Source: Methylobacterium sp.
GTDB taxonomy: Bacteria > Pseudomonadota > Alphaproteobacteria > Rhizobiales > Beijerinckiaceae
Assembly (NCBI GenBank): GCA_020252645.1
Contig: JADCCN010000012.1
Coordinates: 5,001-69,000 of the forward strand
Direction of reading: 5' to 3'
DNA length: 64,000 nucleotides
Shown here: in pieces, positions 9,649 to 18,925 of the stretch
Layout of the letters: each line of letters starts with the position of its first letter
Numbering within the stretch: the first letter of the stretch is position 1
The notes under the pieces: model-generated
Seen by the model: the letters and a program-made list of their open reading frames with translations, nothing else
What the model was told of the DNA's origin: nothing
Database searches by the model: none
Position numbers and translations under genes: made by a program

Positions 9649-9879
9649 ATGCCCATGAAGGCTGACGAGATCGCGGCGATGATCAGGGAAGCACTGCCGG
9701 ATGCGGAAGTGGACATCCGCGACCTTGCGGGCGATGGCGACCATTACGCCGCGACCGTCACCTCATCCGCCTTCAAGGGCCTGCCGAAGGTCAAGCAGCA
9801 CCAGCTGGTCTATGCGGCGCTGAAGGGCAATATGGGCGGCGTGCTGCACGCTCTGGCGCTGACGACGGTGGCGAAGTAA
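9649..9879 (+). CDS. bolA: BolA/IbaG family protein
   Basis: This 76-residue BolA-fold protein acts with monothiol glutaredoxins in [2Fe-2S] cluster handling. The helix-turn-helix-like core carries SSAFKGLPKVKQHQLVYAAL with the conserved His used in cluster ligation. It sits 12 bases after purL and shortly before the monothiol glutaredoxin gene, an order common in Alphaproteobacteria and consistent with the BolA-Grx partnership. The start could be the Met two codons downstream. Confidence 0.93.
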   Translation: MPMKADEIAAMIREALPDAEVDIRDLAGDGDHYAATVTSSAFKGLPKVKQHQLVYAALKGNMGGVLHALALTTVAK

Positions 9880-10049
9880 GTTCAGGAAAGATGCCAGAGC
9901 GAAACCGTCATGGCGAGAAGCGAAGCGACGAAGCCATCCAGCCTTTCGTTCTGGATTGCCACGTCAGCGCGTTCCGCGCTTCCTTGCAATGGCGGAACTG
10001 GCAGAGTTGAAGCAACCGGCCAGCCTTGAACTGGCGATGGGAGAAGAAG

Positions 10050-10385
10050 ATGTCCGGTATCAACGCCTTCATCGATAACGAGGTGAAATCCAACGACGTG
10101 GTGCTCTTCATGAAGGGCACGCCGCAATTCCCCATGTGCGGGTTTTCCGGCCAGGTCGTGCAGATCCTCGATTACGTGGGAGCGCCCTACAAGGCGCATA
10201 ACGTGCTCGACAATGCCGAACTGCGCCAGGGCATCAAGGATTACGCCAATTGGCCGACCATTCCGCAGCTCTACATCAAGGGCGAGTTCATCGGCGGCTG
10301 CGACATCGTGCGCGAGATGTTCCAGTCGGGCGAACTGGCCGAGACGCTCGCGAGCAATGGCATCGCGGTGAAGAAGGCGGGCTGA
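10050..10385 (+). CDS. grxD: Monothiol glutaredoxin, Grx4 family
   Basis: The 111-residue protein has the CGFS active site ([16 protein letters not shown]) typical of monothiol glutaredoxins that carry [2Fe-2S] clusters with glutathione and pair with BolA. The [20 protein letters not shown] glutathione-binding segment is intact. I use the ATG at 10050, which follows GGGAGAAG; the track start eight codons earlier has no such site. The 170 bases between bolA and this gene contain a degenerate dispersed repeat (GTCATGGCGAGAAGCG...). Confidence 0.95.
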   Translation: MSGINAFIDNEVKSNDVVLFMKGTPQFPMCGFSGQVVQILDYVGAPYKAHNVLDNAELRQGIKDYANWPTIPQLYIKGEFIGGCDIVREMFQSGELAETLASNGIAVKKAG

Positions 10386-10398
10386 GCCCCGCCCTTCC

Positions 10399-10784
10399 AT
10401 GCTCATCCGCTTCACGGCACCGCTCTGGCTCTGGCAGGGCAAGGGCGCGTGGCACTTCATCACTTTGCCCGAGGATGAAAGCCAGATCATCCGGATGGCG
10501 ATACCCCGGCGGGGCTGGGGCAGCGTTCGGGTGAAGGCGACAATCGGCGGAAGCACCTGGCAGACCTCGATTTTCCCCGCTGCGAAGCGCAACGCCTATC
10601 TGCTGCCGGTGAAGAGCGAAATCCGCAAGGCGGAGGGCCTTAGAGCATGCTGTGAAAAAGTGGAATCCGGTTTTTCACAAAAAAGCATGCGATAATAATA
10701 AGAGACATGATGTGCTTCCGTCTGAACACATCATGCTCTAGCGTGGGCGAGCCGGTGGAAGTGAGCCTCAGCCTCGACCTCTGA
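10399..10784 (+). pseudogene. DUF1905 protein gene interrupted by palindromic element
   Basis: The first 81 codons encode a DUF1905-type small beta-barrel protein (FTAPLWLWQGKGAWHFITLPE, then GWGSVRVKATIGGSTWQTSIFP and LLPVKSEIRKAEGL). At TA 10641-10642 a 96-base palindromic element interrupts it and the frame runs into RACCEKVESG before stopping. After the element the lost end resumes: deleting the element and one TA gives KAEGLSVGEPVEVSLSLDL followed by a stop at 10784, the usual end of this family. It lies 13 bases after grxD. The truncated product would lack the last strand. Confidence 0.88.
10643..10738. mobile_element. 96-bp TA-flanked palindromic element (MITE-like), CATGATGTG type
   Basis: The ends form an imperfect inverted repeat: GAGCATGCTGTG on the left and GAGCATGATGTG when the right end is read inward. 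TA lies on both sides, as expected for a TA target duplication. Inside are two hairpins joined by GATAATAATAAGAGA, one carrying TGGAATCCGGTTTTTCAC and the other TGTGCTTCCGTCTGAACACA. No coding capacity. The restorable reading frame across it shows it was inserted, not ancestral. Near-identical copies lie at 45.2, 49.1 and 53.2-53.4 kb. Confidence 0.88.
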
Positions 10785-11453
10785 TCACGGCCCCCGCCCC
10801 AGAGCCTTGGCGATGAAGGCGAAGGCATCGGGCGAGGACCATTCCGCCGGCCCCGCGAGAATGGCGAGCTCGCAGCCCTCCTTGTCGAGCAGGATCGTCG
10901 TGGGCATGCCGAAGGCGCGGCCCGCGGCCTTCAGGTCCTGAAAGATCTTCGCGGATGGGTCGGCATATTGCGCCAGCGCCCTCACGCCCACCTCATCGAG
11001 GAATTGCTTCGGCTTGTCGAAGTTGCGGGTGTCGATGTTGATCGCGACCACCTCGAAATCCGGCCCTCCGAATTTCTGCTGAAGTCGATCGAGCGCGGGC
11101 ATCTCATGCCGGCAGGGCGCGCACCAGGTCGCCCAGAGATTGACCAGCACGGTGCGGCCACGAAAGGCGGAGAGCGTGGTGTCGCCCCCATCCGGCGTCT
11201 TGAAGGAGAGGTCGATGAGGCGCGCGGGCTCTTTCGGGATTTGAAGAGCCGCGACCTCGCCCTTCGCAAGCGGCTTCAGCGCCGCTGCAAGGGGTTGCGC
11301 TGCGCGGCAGGCCGCGACATCGGGTGGCGTGGCTTTGAACAGCTTGTCGAGCCCGCCGAAGGCATATAGCGAAGCGCCGAGCAGAATGAAGCCCATGAGA
11401 AGCGGGCCGGCCAGCGCATGAAGCGGGGATCGGGCGGGCTTGGGGGCGGTCAT
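10785..11453 (-). CDS. TlpA-type membrane-anchored thioredoxin
   Basis: The protein has an N-terminal membrane segment (LAGPLLMGFILLGASLYAF) and a periplasmic TlpA/ResA-like thioredoxin domain with active site WATWCAPCRHEMP and cis-Pro loop FGMPTTILLD. Such proteins reduce periplasmic disulfides, often for cytochrome maturation; the partner here is unknown. The ATG at 11453 (MTAPKPARS) is preferred over the track start 47 codons upstream, which would run into argH. It is divergent from argH with a 39-base gap and converges on the broken DUF1905 gene. Confidence 0.9.
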   Translation of the reverse strand: MTAPKPARSPLHALAGPLLMGFILLGASLYAFGGLDKLFKATPPDVAACRAAQPLAAALKPLAKGEVAALQIPKEPARLIDLSFKTPDGGDTTLSAFRGRTVLVNLWATWCAPCRHEMPALDRLQQKFGGPDFEVVAINIDTRNFDKPKQFLDEVGVRALAQYADPSAKIFQDLKAAGRAFGMPTTILLDKEGCELAILAGPAEWSSPDAFAFIAKALGRGP

Positions 11454-11492
11454 CGGCGGGGCACCTCGGGAAATCGATAGATAGGGTTCGAT

Positions 11493-12875
11493 ATGGCCAA
11501 CGAAATGTGGGGCGGGCGGTTTGCGGAAGGCCCGGCCGCCATCATGCAGGAGATCAATGCTTCGATCTCGTTCGACAAGAGGCTGGCGGATCAAGATATC
11601 CGCGGCTCAATCGCGCAGGCCGAGATGCTGAGTGCTCAGGGCATCATCGATGCGCGATCGGCGGAAGCGATCATCCAGGGGCTGAGGAAGGTCAAGGCCG
11701 AAATCGATGCCGGGGCCTTCACGTTCAAGGCATCGCTCGAGGACATTCACATGAATGTCGAGGCGCGACTGGCCGAGATCATCGGCCCGCCCGCGGGGCG
11801 TTTGCACACCGCGCGCTCGCGGAATGACCAGGTCGCGACCGATTTCCGTCTCTATGTGCGCGATTCCATCGATATGATCGACGTCGCGCTGAAGGATCTG
11901 CAACTCGCGCTGGCCGAAAAGGCTCTGGCCCATGCCGGCACGGTCATGCCCGGCTTCACCCACCTGCAAAGCGCGCAGCCCGTCACCTTCGGGCATCATC
12001 TGATGGCCTATGTGGAAATGCTCGCGCGCGATCGCGGCCGCTTCGCCGATGCGCGTCGCCGCCTCAACGAATGCCCGCTGGGTGCGGCGGCCCTCGCCGG
12101 CACCTCCTTCCCCATCGACCGCGACCATACGGCCAAGGCGCTCGGCTTCGATCGCGCAACCGCGAACAGCCTCGATTCGGTTTCGGACCGGGATTTCGCA
12201 CTGGAGACGCTGGCGGCAGTTTCCATCCTCGCGATGCATCTCTCGCGCTTCGCCGAGGAGATCGTCATCTGGACCAGCGCGCAGTTTGCCTTCGTGAAGC
12301 TCTCGGACAAGTTCACGACCGGCTCCTCCATCATGCCGCAGAAGCGCAACCCGGATGCGGCGGAGCTGGTGCGCGCCAAGACCGGCCGCATCTTCGGTTC
12401 ATTGATCGGCCTGCTCACGGTGATGAAGGGCCTGACCCTCGCTTATGCCAAGGACATGCAGGAGGACAAGGAACAAACCTTCGATGCCATTGATTCCATT
12501 GCACTTTGTATCGCCGCGACCGCCGGCATGGTCCGCGACATGGAGCCCGATGCGAAACGCCTGAAGAAGGCCGCCTCCTCGGGCTATGCCACCGCGACCG
12601 ACCTCGCGGATTGGCTGGTGCGCGTGCTGAACATGCCGTTCCGCGAGGCGCATCACGTCACCGGGCGCATCGTGGGCCTCGCCAGCGCCAAGGGCGTGGA
12701 CCTCGAGAAGCTCTCGCTCGGCGAGATGCAATCGGTCGAGCCGCGCATCACGGGCGCGATCTTCGCGGTGCTGGGCGTCACGAATTCCGTGAAGAGCCGC
12801 ACGAGCTATGGCGGCACGGCACCGGCGAATGTGCGCGCGCAGGCGAAGAAGTGGCTGGCGCGGCTGGGCAAGTGA
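11493..12875 (+). CDS. argH: Argininosuccinate lyase
   Basis: ArgH splits argininosuccinate into arginine and fumarate, the last step of arginine synthesis. The length of 460 residues is normal. The fumarase-superfamily signature is intact ([16 protein letters not shown]), as are the HTARSRNDQ and [10 protein letters not shown] segments. It is followed by lptM and lysA, an order common in Proteobacteria. Confidence 0.97.
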   Translation: MANEMWGGRFAEGPAAIMQEINASISFDKRLADQDIRGSIAQAEMLSAQGIIDARSAEAIIQGLRKVKAEIDAGAFTFKASLEDIHMNVEARLAEIIGPPAGRLHTARSRNDQVATDFRLYVRDSIDMIDVALKDLQLALAEKALAHAGTVMPGFTHLQSAQPVTFGHHLMAYVEMLARDRGRFADARRRLNECPLGAAALAGTSFPIDRDHTAKALGFDRATANSLDSVSDRDFALETLAAVSILAMHLSRFAEEIVIWTSAQFAFVKLSDKFTTGSSIMPQKRNPDAAELVRAKTGRIFGSLIGLLTVMKGLTLAYAKDMQEDKEQTFDAIDSIALCIAATAGMVRDMEPDAKRLKKAASSGYATATDLADWLVRVLNMPFREAHHVTGRIVGLASAKGVDLEKLSLGEMQSVEPRITGAIFAVLGVTNSVKSRTSYGGTAPANVRAQAKKWLARLGK

Positions 12876-12965
12876 GGCGCGAGGCGGGCATGACACGCCC
12901 CGCCGCGCATGTTAGGCAGGCGCAAGGTTCAGCTCGGGCTTTCGACAATGATCGTTTCGTCGCGA

Positions 12966-13172
12966 ATGAAAATCCTCGTGGTGGCTCTGGCGGCGGGCAC
13001 CCTGCTCACGGCCTGTGGCAGGCGCGGCCCGCTGGAACCACCGCCGGGCACGGCCTCGGCTCCAGCCGAAAGTACCAACCCGGATGGCACGGCCCGCGAT
13101 GGCTTGCGCAACAAGCGCACCCCCATCCTGCCACCGAAACGCGACCTCTTCATCGACCGCCTGCTCGATTGA
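12966..13172 (+). CDS. lptM: LptM-type small lipoprotein
   Basis: This 68-residue lipoprotein has a signal peptide ending in a lipobox (TLLTACGRRGPLEPP) followed by the conserved GRRGPLEPP segment of the YifL/LptM family, which assists assembly of the LPS translocon LptD. The start is taken at ATG 12966 (MKILVVALAAG); the track start 19 codons earlier would put charged residues before the signal. It lies between argH and lysA, its usual place. Confidence 0.85.
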   Translation: MKILVVALAAGTLLTACGRRGPLEPPPGTASAPAESTNPDGTARDGLRNKRTPILPPKRDLFIDRLLD

Positions 13173-13210
13173 CCTTCGGATTGCGCGCGTCTTCCCGCGC
13201 CGGAGCCCCC

Positions 13211-14482
13211 ATGCATCACTTCGATTATCGGAACGGCTCGCTGCACGCCGAGGGCGTGGACCTTGCCGCGATCGCCGGCGCGGTCGGCACGCCCGTCTAT
13301 GTTTATTCCAGCGCCACGCTCGAGCGGCATTATCGCGTCTTCAAGGAGGCCGTGGGCGAGAAGAGCCATGTCTTCTATGCCGTGAAGGCCAATGGCAATC
13401 TCGGCGTGCTGATGACGCTCGCAAAGCTCGGCGCGGGCGCGGATACCGTGTCCGAAGGCGAGATCCGCAAGGCGCTTGCCGCGGGCATCCCGGCGGGCCG
13501 CATCGTGTTTTCCGGCGTGGGCAAGAGCGCCGAGGAACTCGCTTTCGCGGTGGAGGCCGGGATCTACCAGGTGAATGTCGAGAGCGAGGGCGAACTTGAA
13601 GTGCTCTCGAACATCGCGGAGCAGCGCGGCAAAAGGCAGGCGATCGTGTTGCGCGTGAACCCGGAGATCGGGGCCGGCGGGCACGCGAAGATCACCACCG
13701 GGGGTGCGGCGAACAAATTCGGCGTCTCCTGGAGCGAGGCCGAGCGGCTTTACATTCGCGCAGCGAACATGCCCGGCGTGGGCATCAAGGGCCTCGCGGT
13801 GCATATCGGCAGCCAGATCTTCGATTTCAGCGCGCTGGAAGCCGCCTTCCGCCGCATGCGCGGATTGATCGAGAAGCTCGCCGCACAGGGCCTGCCGGCG
13901 AGCCGGCTCGATCTCGGCGGCGGCGTCGGTGTTCCTTACGAGATCGGCTACCCCTTCTCCTATGGCACGGACAGCCTGCAGGCCTATGGCAGGATGGTGC
14001 GCGAGGTGACCGCCGGCCTTGACGTGGAACTCGGCTTCGAGCCGGGCCGCCTGATCGCGGGCAATGCGGGCCTGCTGCTTACCAGGGTGCTCTACCTCAA
14101 CGAGCGCGCCGACCGCACCTTCCTCGTGGTGGATGCCGCGATGAACGACCTCGTGCGCCCGGCGATGTATGAGGCGCATCACGAGATCTGGCCTGTGGCG
14201 CAGAAGCCGGATGCGCCGATCCGCGCCTATGACGTGGTCGGCCCGATCTGCGAATCATCCGACACCTTCGCGGTGGAACGCGCGCTTCCGGAACTGAAGC
14301 CGGGCGATCTCATCGCGATCATGACCGCCGGGGCCTATGGGTCTTCGATGTCCTCCACCTACAACCAGCGCCTGCTGGTGCCGGAAGTGCTTGTGAAGGA
14401 AGGTGATTTTTCCATCACGCGCCCGCGCCAGACCTTCGAGGAACTGCTCGGCACGGATCGCGTGCCGGGTTGGTTCGCCTGA
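13211..14482 (+). CDS. lysA: Diaminopimelate decarboxylase
   Basis: LysA is the PLP enzyme that decarboxylates meso-diaminopimelate to lysine. The PLP lysine lies in VFYAVKANGNLGVL, the phosphate-binding and barrel motifs HIGSQIFDF and DLGGGVGVPYE are present, and the active-site Cys from the partner subunit lies in GPICESSDTF. The ATG at 13211 gives 423 residues, the normal length; the track frame opens 235 codons earlier only because it reads across argH and lptM. Confidence 0.97.
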   Translation: MHHFDYRNGSLHAEGVDLAAIAGAVGTPVYVYSSATLERHYRVFKEAVGEKSHVFYAVKANGNLGVLMTLAKLGAGADTVSEGEIRKALAAGIPAGRIVFSGVGKSAEELAFAVEAGIYQVNVESEGELEVLSNIAEQRGKRQAIVLRVNPEIGAGGHAKITTGGAANKFGVSWSEAERLYIRAANMPGVGIKGLAVHIGSQIFDFSALEAAFRRMRGLIEKLAAQGLPASRLDLGGGVGVPYEIGYPFSYGTDSLQAYGRMVREVTAGLDVELGFEPGRLIAGNAGLLLTRVLYLNERADRTFLVVDAAMNDLVRPAMYEAHHEIWPVAQKPDAPIRAYDVVGPICESSDTFAVERALPELKPGDLIAIMTAGAYGSSMSSTYNQRLLVPEVLVKEGDFSITRPRQTFEELLGTDRVPGWFA

Positions 14483-14592
14483 GGGCCGCGACGGTTGATC
14501 ACGGGAAAGCGATCCCGATCCACGCCCTGAACACTGGCCAAAGCGCGCGAACGTGCTAGCTTCATTATTTGGGGGCAAGTGACGGAGCGGCA

Positions 14593-17250
14593 ATGCCAAA
14601 CCCGAATGAGCAATCGCGCGACGACCGGACCCGTGCCAGCGGCATGGAGGTTTCGCGCCGGGCCCTTGGCCTGCGGTTCCACCGCACGGCATTCGCGCTG
14701 TTCGTGGAGCGCATCGCGCCACTCCTCGTCGGCCCGCTCTCGCTGATCCTGCTCTTCGTCGCTCTCGCCTGGACCGGCTGGCCCTCCCAGCTGGAGCCAA
14801 CGGGCCGCGCTGTTCTCGCCGGCGCTTTTGCGATCGGTATCGTTATTCTTGCTTTCCCGCTGCTGCGCTTCCGGCTGCCCGGCACGGCCGAGGTTGAAAA
14901 GCGCCTGGATCTCTCGCGGCCCGACATGCATCGCCCGCTGGCGACCTTGGCGGATGCGCCGCCGCCCGGCACGGACCCCGTGGCGCTTGCCGTGTGGGAG
15001 GCGCATCAGGCGCGTGCCCGCGCGATGCTCGACCGTCTCGAGGCCACGCCCGGCGATGCCCGCCTGCGCTGGCGCGACCCGCTCGCCTTGCGCATCGTGG
15101 CGCCGCTCGCTCTCGTCGCGGCCGCCTTCATGGCCGGGGACGATCGTCAGGCGCGCCTTGCAGCCGCCTTCGATTTCTCGACACCGCTGACGCCGCCCGT
15201 GCCGCCTCGCCTTGACGCGTGGATTGATCCGCCGGCCTATACCGGCCGCCCGCCGATCTTCCTTACGGGCACGGTGACGCTTCAGCCCGGCGAGGCCGTG
15301 CGCGCGCCGATCGGCTCGATCCTCATTGTGCGCACCACGCGCGGCACCGGCACGAAGCCGGATGAAGCCGCGCATGTCACGCTGCAGCATGGCACGGGCC
15401 TCGAACCGGTGAAGGAGGCGACCTCGCCCGCGGGCCAGCCCGTTCCGCCGCCGAATGCGCGGCCGGGGGTTGAAACCCTTCGCCGCACCATCACGGGCAG
15501 TGACCTCCTGAAGATCATCCGCGACGGGCGGGAGATCGCGCAGATTCCCATCGCGGTGATCCCGGATCGCCCGCCGGCGGTGGATTCCTTCGAAGCGACC
15601 GCGGAAAGCGCCTCGCCGGAGCGGCAAAGCCCCGGCGGCATCCGCCTCGCCTTCACGCTCGACGACGATTACGGCATCGCCAAGGGCGAGGTGGTGATGG
15701 AGCGCGCGACCAATCCGCGCCCGGGCCATACGCCGCGCACGCTCTACCCCGCGCCGCGCGCGGACCTTCCCTTGCGCCTCGGGCCGGGCGAGATCGCCGT
15801 CCCCACCGAGGATCACCCCTGGGCGGGCGAGGAAGTGAATATCCGCATCCGCGTGGAGGATGATATCGGCCAGAAGGCCGAGAGCGAAGCGAAGGTGGTG
15901 CGGCTGCCGCAGAAGCCCTTCTCGCATCCCCTCGCCCGCGCCCTGGTGGAGCAGCGCCGCAACCTCGTCTTCGCGCCGGATTCCAAGCAGGATGTGGTTT
16001 TCGCGCTGGATGCCCTGCTCTTCGAGCCCGAGCGCTTCACGCCGGGTATCGGCGAATTTCTGATGCTCGACAGCCTCAGGCAGGGCATTCGCTCCGCCCG
16101 CGGCGACGACGCGCTGAAGGAGATGGTCGACCGCCTGTGGGAGGTGGCGCTCTACCTCGAGAATGGCGACATGACGGAAGCCGAGCGTCGCCTGCGCGAG
16201 GCCGAGCAGCGCCTGCGCGAAGCGCTCGAACGCGAGGCGCCGCAGAATGAAATCCGCCGCCTGACGCAGGAATTACGCCGCGCCATGGAGGAATTCCTGC
16301 GTGAATTCGCCGAGCGCGCGTTGCGGGATCGCGACCAGAACACGCAGGATCGCTCGCCGGTCAACCCCGAGCGGTTCCTCACCCAGCGCGACCTGCAGGA
16401 CATGCTCCGGCGCATCGAGGAGATGGCCCGCTCCGGCAACATGGCCGAGGCGCGCCGCATGCTCGAGGAACTGCGCCAGCTGATGGAAAATCTCCGCTCC
16501 GCCCGGCGCCAGCAGGCCGATCCGCGCATGCAGGAACTGGGGCGGCAGATCGAGGAACTCGATCGGCTCCAGCGCGAGCAGCGCGACCTTCGGGATCGCA
16601 CCTTCCGGCAGGGCCAGCAGCAGCGCCAGCAGCAGCGCGGACAGCAGAACCAGCGCCAGCAGGGGCAGCGAGGCCAGCAGGGGCAACAGGGCCAGCAAGG
16701 TGGCGAACAGGGCGAGATGACCGAACAGCAATTGCGCGACATGCAGCAGGCCCTGCGCGATCGCCTGCAGCAACTGCGCGACCGCTTGCGCGAGCGCGGG
16801 CTTCAGGAGGGCGAGGGCTTCGGCGAGGCCGATCAGGGCATGGGCGATGCCGAGGGTCAGCTCGGCCAAGGCCAGCCTGGCCAGGCGACCGAGGGCCAAC
16901 AGCGCGCGCTGGATGGCCTGGGCCGCGCGGCGGAGGGCATGGCGCAGCAGCTCCAGCAGCAGATGGGCGAGAACCCCGGCGAGGGCGAAGGCGAAGGCCC
17001 CGGCGAACCCGGCCCCGGCATGCGCGGCCGGGCCGAGAACCGCACCGATCCGCTGGGCCGCCCGCAAGCGAACCAGCGCCGCGATATGGAAGACGGCAAC
17101 CGCTTCGACGTGCCGGATCGCGATTCCCTGCAGGGTTCGATCAGCGAGCGCGCCGAACGCGTGCTGCGCGAACTCCGCAAGCGGCTCGGCGAATTCGAAC
17201 GCCCGCGCGAGGAGCTTGAATATCTCGAACGACTGCTTCGCCAGCGCTGA
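14593..17250 (+). CDS. TIGR02302-type large membrane protein with Gln-rich region
   Basis: The 885-residue protein has two N-terminal membrane segments (RIAPLLVGPLSLILLFVALAW and VLAGAFAIGIVILAFPLL), a long extracytoplasmic region and a C-terminal half dominated by Arg/Glu-rich helices. A low-complexity Gln/Gly/Arg tract (RQGQQQRQQQRGQQNQ...) lies about three quarters of the way along. This is the layout of the alphaproteobacterial TIGR02302 (DUF4175) family, of unknown function and usually near lysA. ATG 14593 follows GGAG; the TTG at 14569 is an alternative start. Confidence 0.85.
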   Translation: MPNPNEQSRDDRTRASGMEVSRRALGLRFHRTAFALFVERIAPLLVGPLSLILLFVALAWTGWPSQLEPTGRAVLAGAFAIGIVILAFPLLRFRLPGTAEVEKRLDLSRPDMHRPLATLADAPPPGTDPVALAVWEAHQARARAMLDRLEATPGDARLRWRDPLALRIVAPLALVAAAFMAGDDRQARLAAAFDFSTPLTPPVPPRLDAWIDPPAYTGRPPIFLTGTVTLQPGEAVRAPIGSILIVRTTRGTGTKPDEAAHVTLQHGTGLEPVKEATSPAGQPVPPPNARPGVETLRRTITGSDLLKIIRDGREIAQIPIAVIPDRPPAVDSFEATAESASPERQSPGGIRLAFTLDDDYGIAKGEVVMERATNPRPGHTPRTLYPAPRADLPLRLGPGEIAVPTEDHPWAGEEVNIRIRVEDDIGQKAESEAKVVRLPQKPFSHPLARALVEQRRNLVFAPDSKQDVVFALDALLFEPERFTPGIGEFLMLDSLRQGIRSARGDDALKEMVDRLWEVALYLENGDMTEAERRLREAEQRLREALEREAPQNEIRRLTQELRRAMEEFLREFAERALRDRDQNTQDRSPVNPERFLTQRDLQDMLRRIEEMARSGNMAEARRMLEELRQLMENLRSARRQQADPRMQELGRQIEELDRLQREQRDLRDRTFRQGQQQRQQQRGQQNQRQQGQRGQQGQQGQQGGEQGEMTEQQLRDMQQALRDRLQQLRDRLRERGLQEGEGFGEADQGMGDAEGQLGQGQPGQATEGQQRALDGLGRAAEGMAQQLQQQMGENPGEGEGEGPGEPGPGMRGRAENRTDPLGRPQANQRRDMEDGNRFDVPDRDSLQGSISERAERVLRELRKRLGEFERPREELEYLERLLRQR

Positions 17251-17346
17251 CGGAGCGTCCGCGCCTTCAGGGCGCGACGCTTTCGGAGCCCCCTTTTCTG
17301 CGACTGGCGTTATCTCTAGAAGAGGCGGTCCACTGGAGGGCCCGAC

Positions 17347-17526
17347 ATGACCATCGTGATGAACATCTCGATCGCGGCTGTGGCCGTGGTTCTGTTGCTC
17401 GGGCTCTACAACATGCTCAAGGGCGGCTCGCCCAACCGCTCGCAGCAATTGATGCGCTGGCGCATCATCCTGCAATTCGCAGCGATCATCGCCATCATGA
17501 CCGTTCTGTACTTCAGGCAGGGCTAG
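17347..17526 (+). CDS. Twin-transmembrane small protein (HIG1-type)
   Basis: This 59-residue ORF falls below the track cutoff. It has two hydrophobic helices (IAAVAVVLLLGLYNML and IILQFAAIIAIMTVLYF) joined by a polar loop KGGSPNRSQQLMRWR, the plan of alphaproteobacterial twin-transmembrane or HIG1-domain proteins linked to respiratory complexes. It lies on the same strand as the cobalamin adenosyltransferase gene, a common neighbour. The TAG stop takes its last base from the palindromic element that follows. Confidence 0.82.
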   Translation: MTIVMNISIAAVAVVLLLGLYNMLKGGSPNRSQQLMRWRIILQFAAIIAIMTVLYFRQG

Positions 17527-17625
17527 AGCTGCTCTCGCAAAAGTGGATGCCGGTTTTGCGTAACAAAATGCGACAAAACAACAAGACAGAGCACGGTTTT
17601 GATTCCATCAAAACGAGACGTGCTC
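17526..17625. repeat. TA-flanked bipartite palindromic element, GTTTTGAT type
   Basis: The first hairpin carries the AAAGTGGATGCCGGTTTT core. After an ACAAAACAACAAGAC linker the second hairpin is GAGCACGGTTTTGATTCCATCAAAACGAGACGTGCTC. The element begins at the G of the TAG stop of the twin-transmembrane gene and ends GTGCTC followed by TA, directly next to another element. Confidence 0.82.
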
Positions 17626-17627
17626 TA

Positions 17628-17730
17628 GAGCGGATGCCGATCTGACTGAACCAGATCGACCGCTCTATCTTTTTGTTATTGATCGCATTTTCTTCGATCA
17701 ACCGGCATCCACTTGCTCGGAAAATGCTTT
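17628..17730. repeat. Bipartite palindromic element, GATCTGA type, degenerate right end
   Basis: GAGCGGATGCCGATCTGACTGAACCAGATCGACCGCTC is joined by TATCTTTTTGTTATTGATC to a second hairpin with ACCGGCATCCACTT. The right end reads ATGCTTTA in place of ATGCTCTA. It abuts the preceding element through a shared TA and resembles the copy at 3965. Confidence 0.78.
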
Positions 17731-17767
17731 AAGCGGCATTTTTCCGATCCCTTAACCATGAGGGCGG

Positions 17768-18270
17768 ATGGTGGCGCGGATGCGCCGCGCCATTTCCTCC
17801 CTGCTTGTCATGCTGCTCGCCGACTGCCCCACGCGAGCAGCGGAACAGCACGCGCCGGAATTGCGCCTCGGCTTCCTGGCGCATGATCCCGGCGGCGCCG
17901 AAAACGGCAAGGCCAGCATTGCGGGGGATGTGCTTTTCACCCTGCCCGGCCGCGAGAAGGCGGGAGATTTCCAGAGGCTTGTGCCCCGCCTGCAACTCGG
18001 CGCGATCCTGAACACGGCGGGGCGCACCTCCTTCGCGCATGCCAGCCTCATCTGGCAGGTCGATCTTGTCGGCGGTCTCTTCGCGGAGGCGGGGCTCGGG
18101 CTCGCGGCGCATGACGGCGACACGGGCTCCGCGAATCGATCGGCCTCGGCTACCGGCTCGGCGGCCGTTGGTCCGCCCTGGCCACGATCGAGCATTTCTC
18201 GAACGGGGGCCTCTGCGAGCGCAATCGCGGGCTCACGCATGTCGGAATGCGCCTGGGTTACCAGTTCTGA
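17768..18270 (+). pseudogene. Frameshifted PagL-like lipid A 3-O-deacylase
   Basis: The first frame encodes a signal peptide and beta-barrel start of an acyloxyacyl hydrolase (ELRLGFLAHDPGG, LQLGAILNTAGRTSFAHASLIW, LFAEAGLGLAAHDGD). Near 18120-18133 the frame shifts, and the remainder continues one frame over as RESIGLGYRLGGRWSALATIEHFSNGGLCERNRGLTHVGMRLGYQF with a stop at 18270. The catalytic His-Ser pair of PagL (EHFSNGG) lies in the shifted part. The junction also seems to lack the short linker usual there, so a small deletion is likely. A sequencing error cannot be excluded. Confidence 0.75.
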
Positions 18271-18334
18271 GGCGGCCTTTCGCCACTGACGATTTTCGCT
18301 TGAATTCCGCGCGCAAAACCCCACAACCAGAGCC

Positions 18335-18925
18335 ATGGTCAGACTCAATCGCATCTACACGAAAACCGGCGACGACGGCACCACGGGCCTTGGCGATGGC
18401 TCCCGCGTCCTGAAATATGATCTGCGCGTCGAAAGCTACGGCGCGGTGGACGAGGCGAATGCCACGCTCGGCCTTGCGCGTTTGCATATTGCGAGCGAGC
18501 CGGAGGTCGATGCGATCCTCGCGCGCATCCAGAACGATCTCTTCGATCTCGGCGCGGATCTCTGCACGCCGGATACGGGGCAGGATCTCGGCTACGAGCC
18601 GTTGCGAATCGTCGAAAGCCAGGTCGAGCGGCTGGAAGCGGAAATCGACGCGATGAATGCGCGCCTGAAGCCGCTGAAGAGCTTCATCCTGCCCGGTGGT
18701 TCTCCTGCATCGGCCCATCTCCATCTGGCGCGGACCACCGTGCGCCGCGCCGAGCGGATGATGGTGCAACTCGCCGGCAAGGAGGGCGAAAGGGTGAGCG
18801 GGCCCGCGCTTCGCTACATGAATCGCCTCTCCGACCTGCTCTTCGTGCTGGGCCGCGTGACAAATGGGGATGGCGCCGGGGATGTGCTGTGGGTGCCCGG
18901 CCTGACGCGCGGCGAGAAAGCCTGA
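18335..18925 (+). CDS. ATP:cob(I)alamin adenosyltransferase, PduO type
   Basis: The enzyme transfers the adenosyl group of ATP to cob(I)alamin to make coenzyme B12. The N-terminal ATP-binding motif YTKTGDDGTTGLGDGSRV and the C-terminal RRAERMMVQL...YMNRLSDLLFVLGR signature are intact over 196 residues. It precedes etfBA and a hydroxyacyl-CoA dehydrogenase. I see no cobalamin riboswitch in the leader. Confidence 0.95.
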   Translation: MVRLNRIYTKTGDDGTTGLGDGSRVLKYDLRVESYGAVDEANATLGLARLHIASEPEVDAILARIQNDLFDLGADLCTPDTGQDLGYEPLRIVESQVERLEAEIDAMNARLKPLKSFILPGGSPASAHLHLARTTVRRAERMMVQLAGKEGERVSGPALRYMNRLSDLLFVLGRVTNGDGAGDVLWVPGLTRGEKA

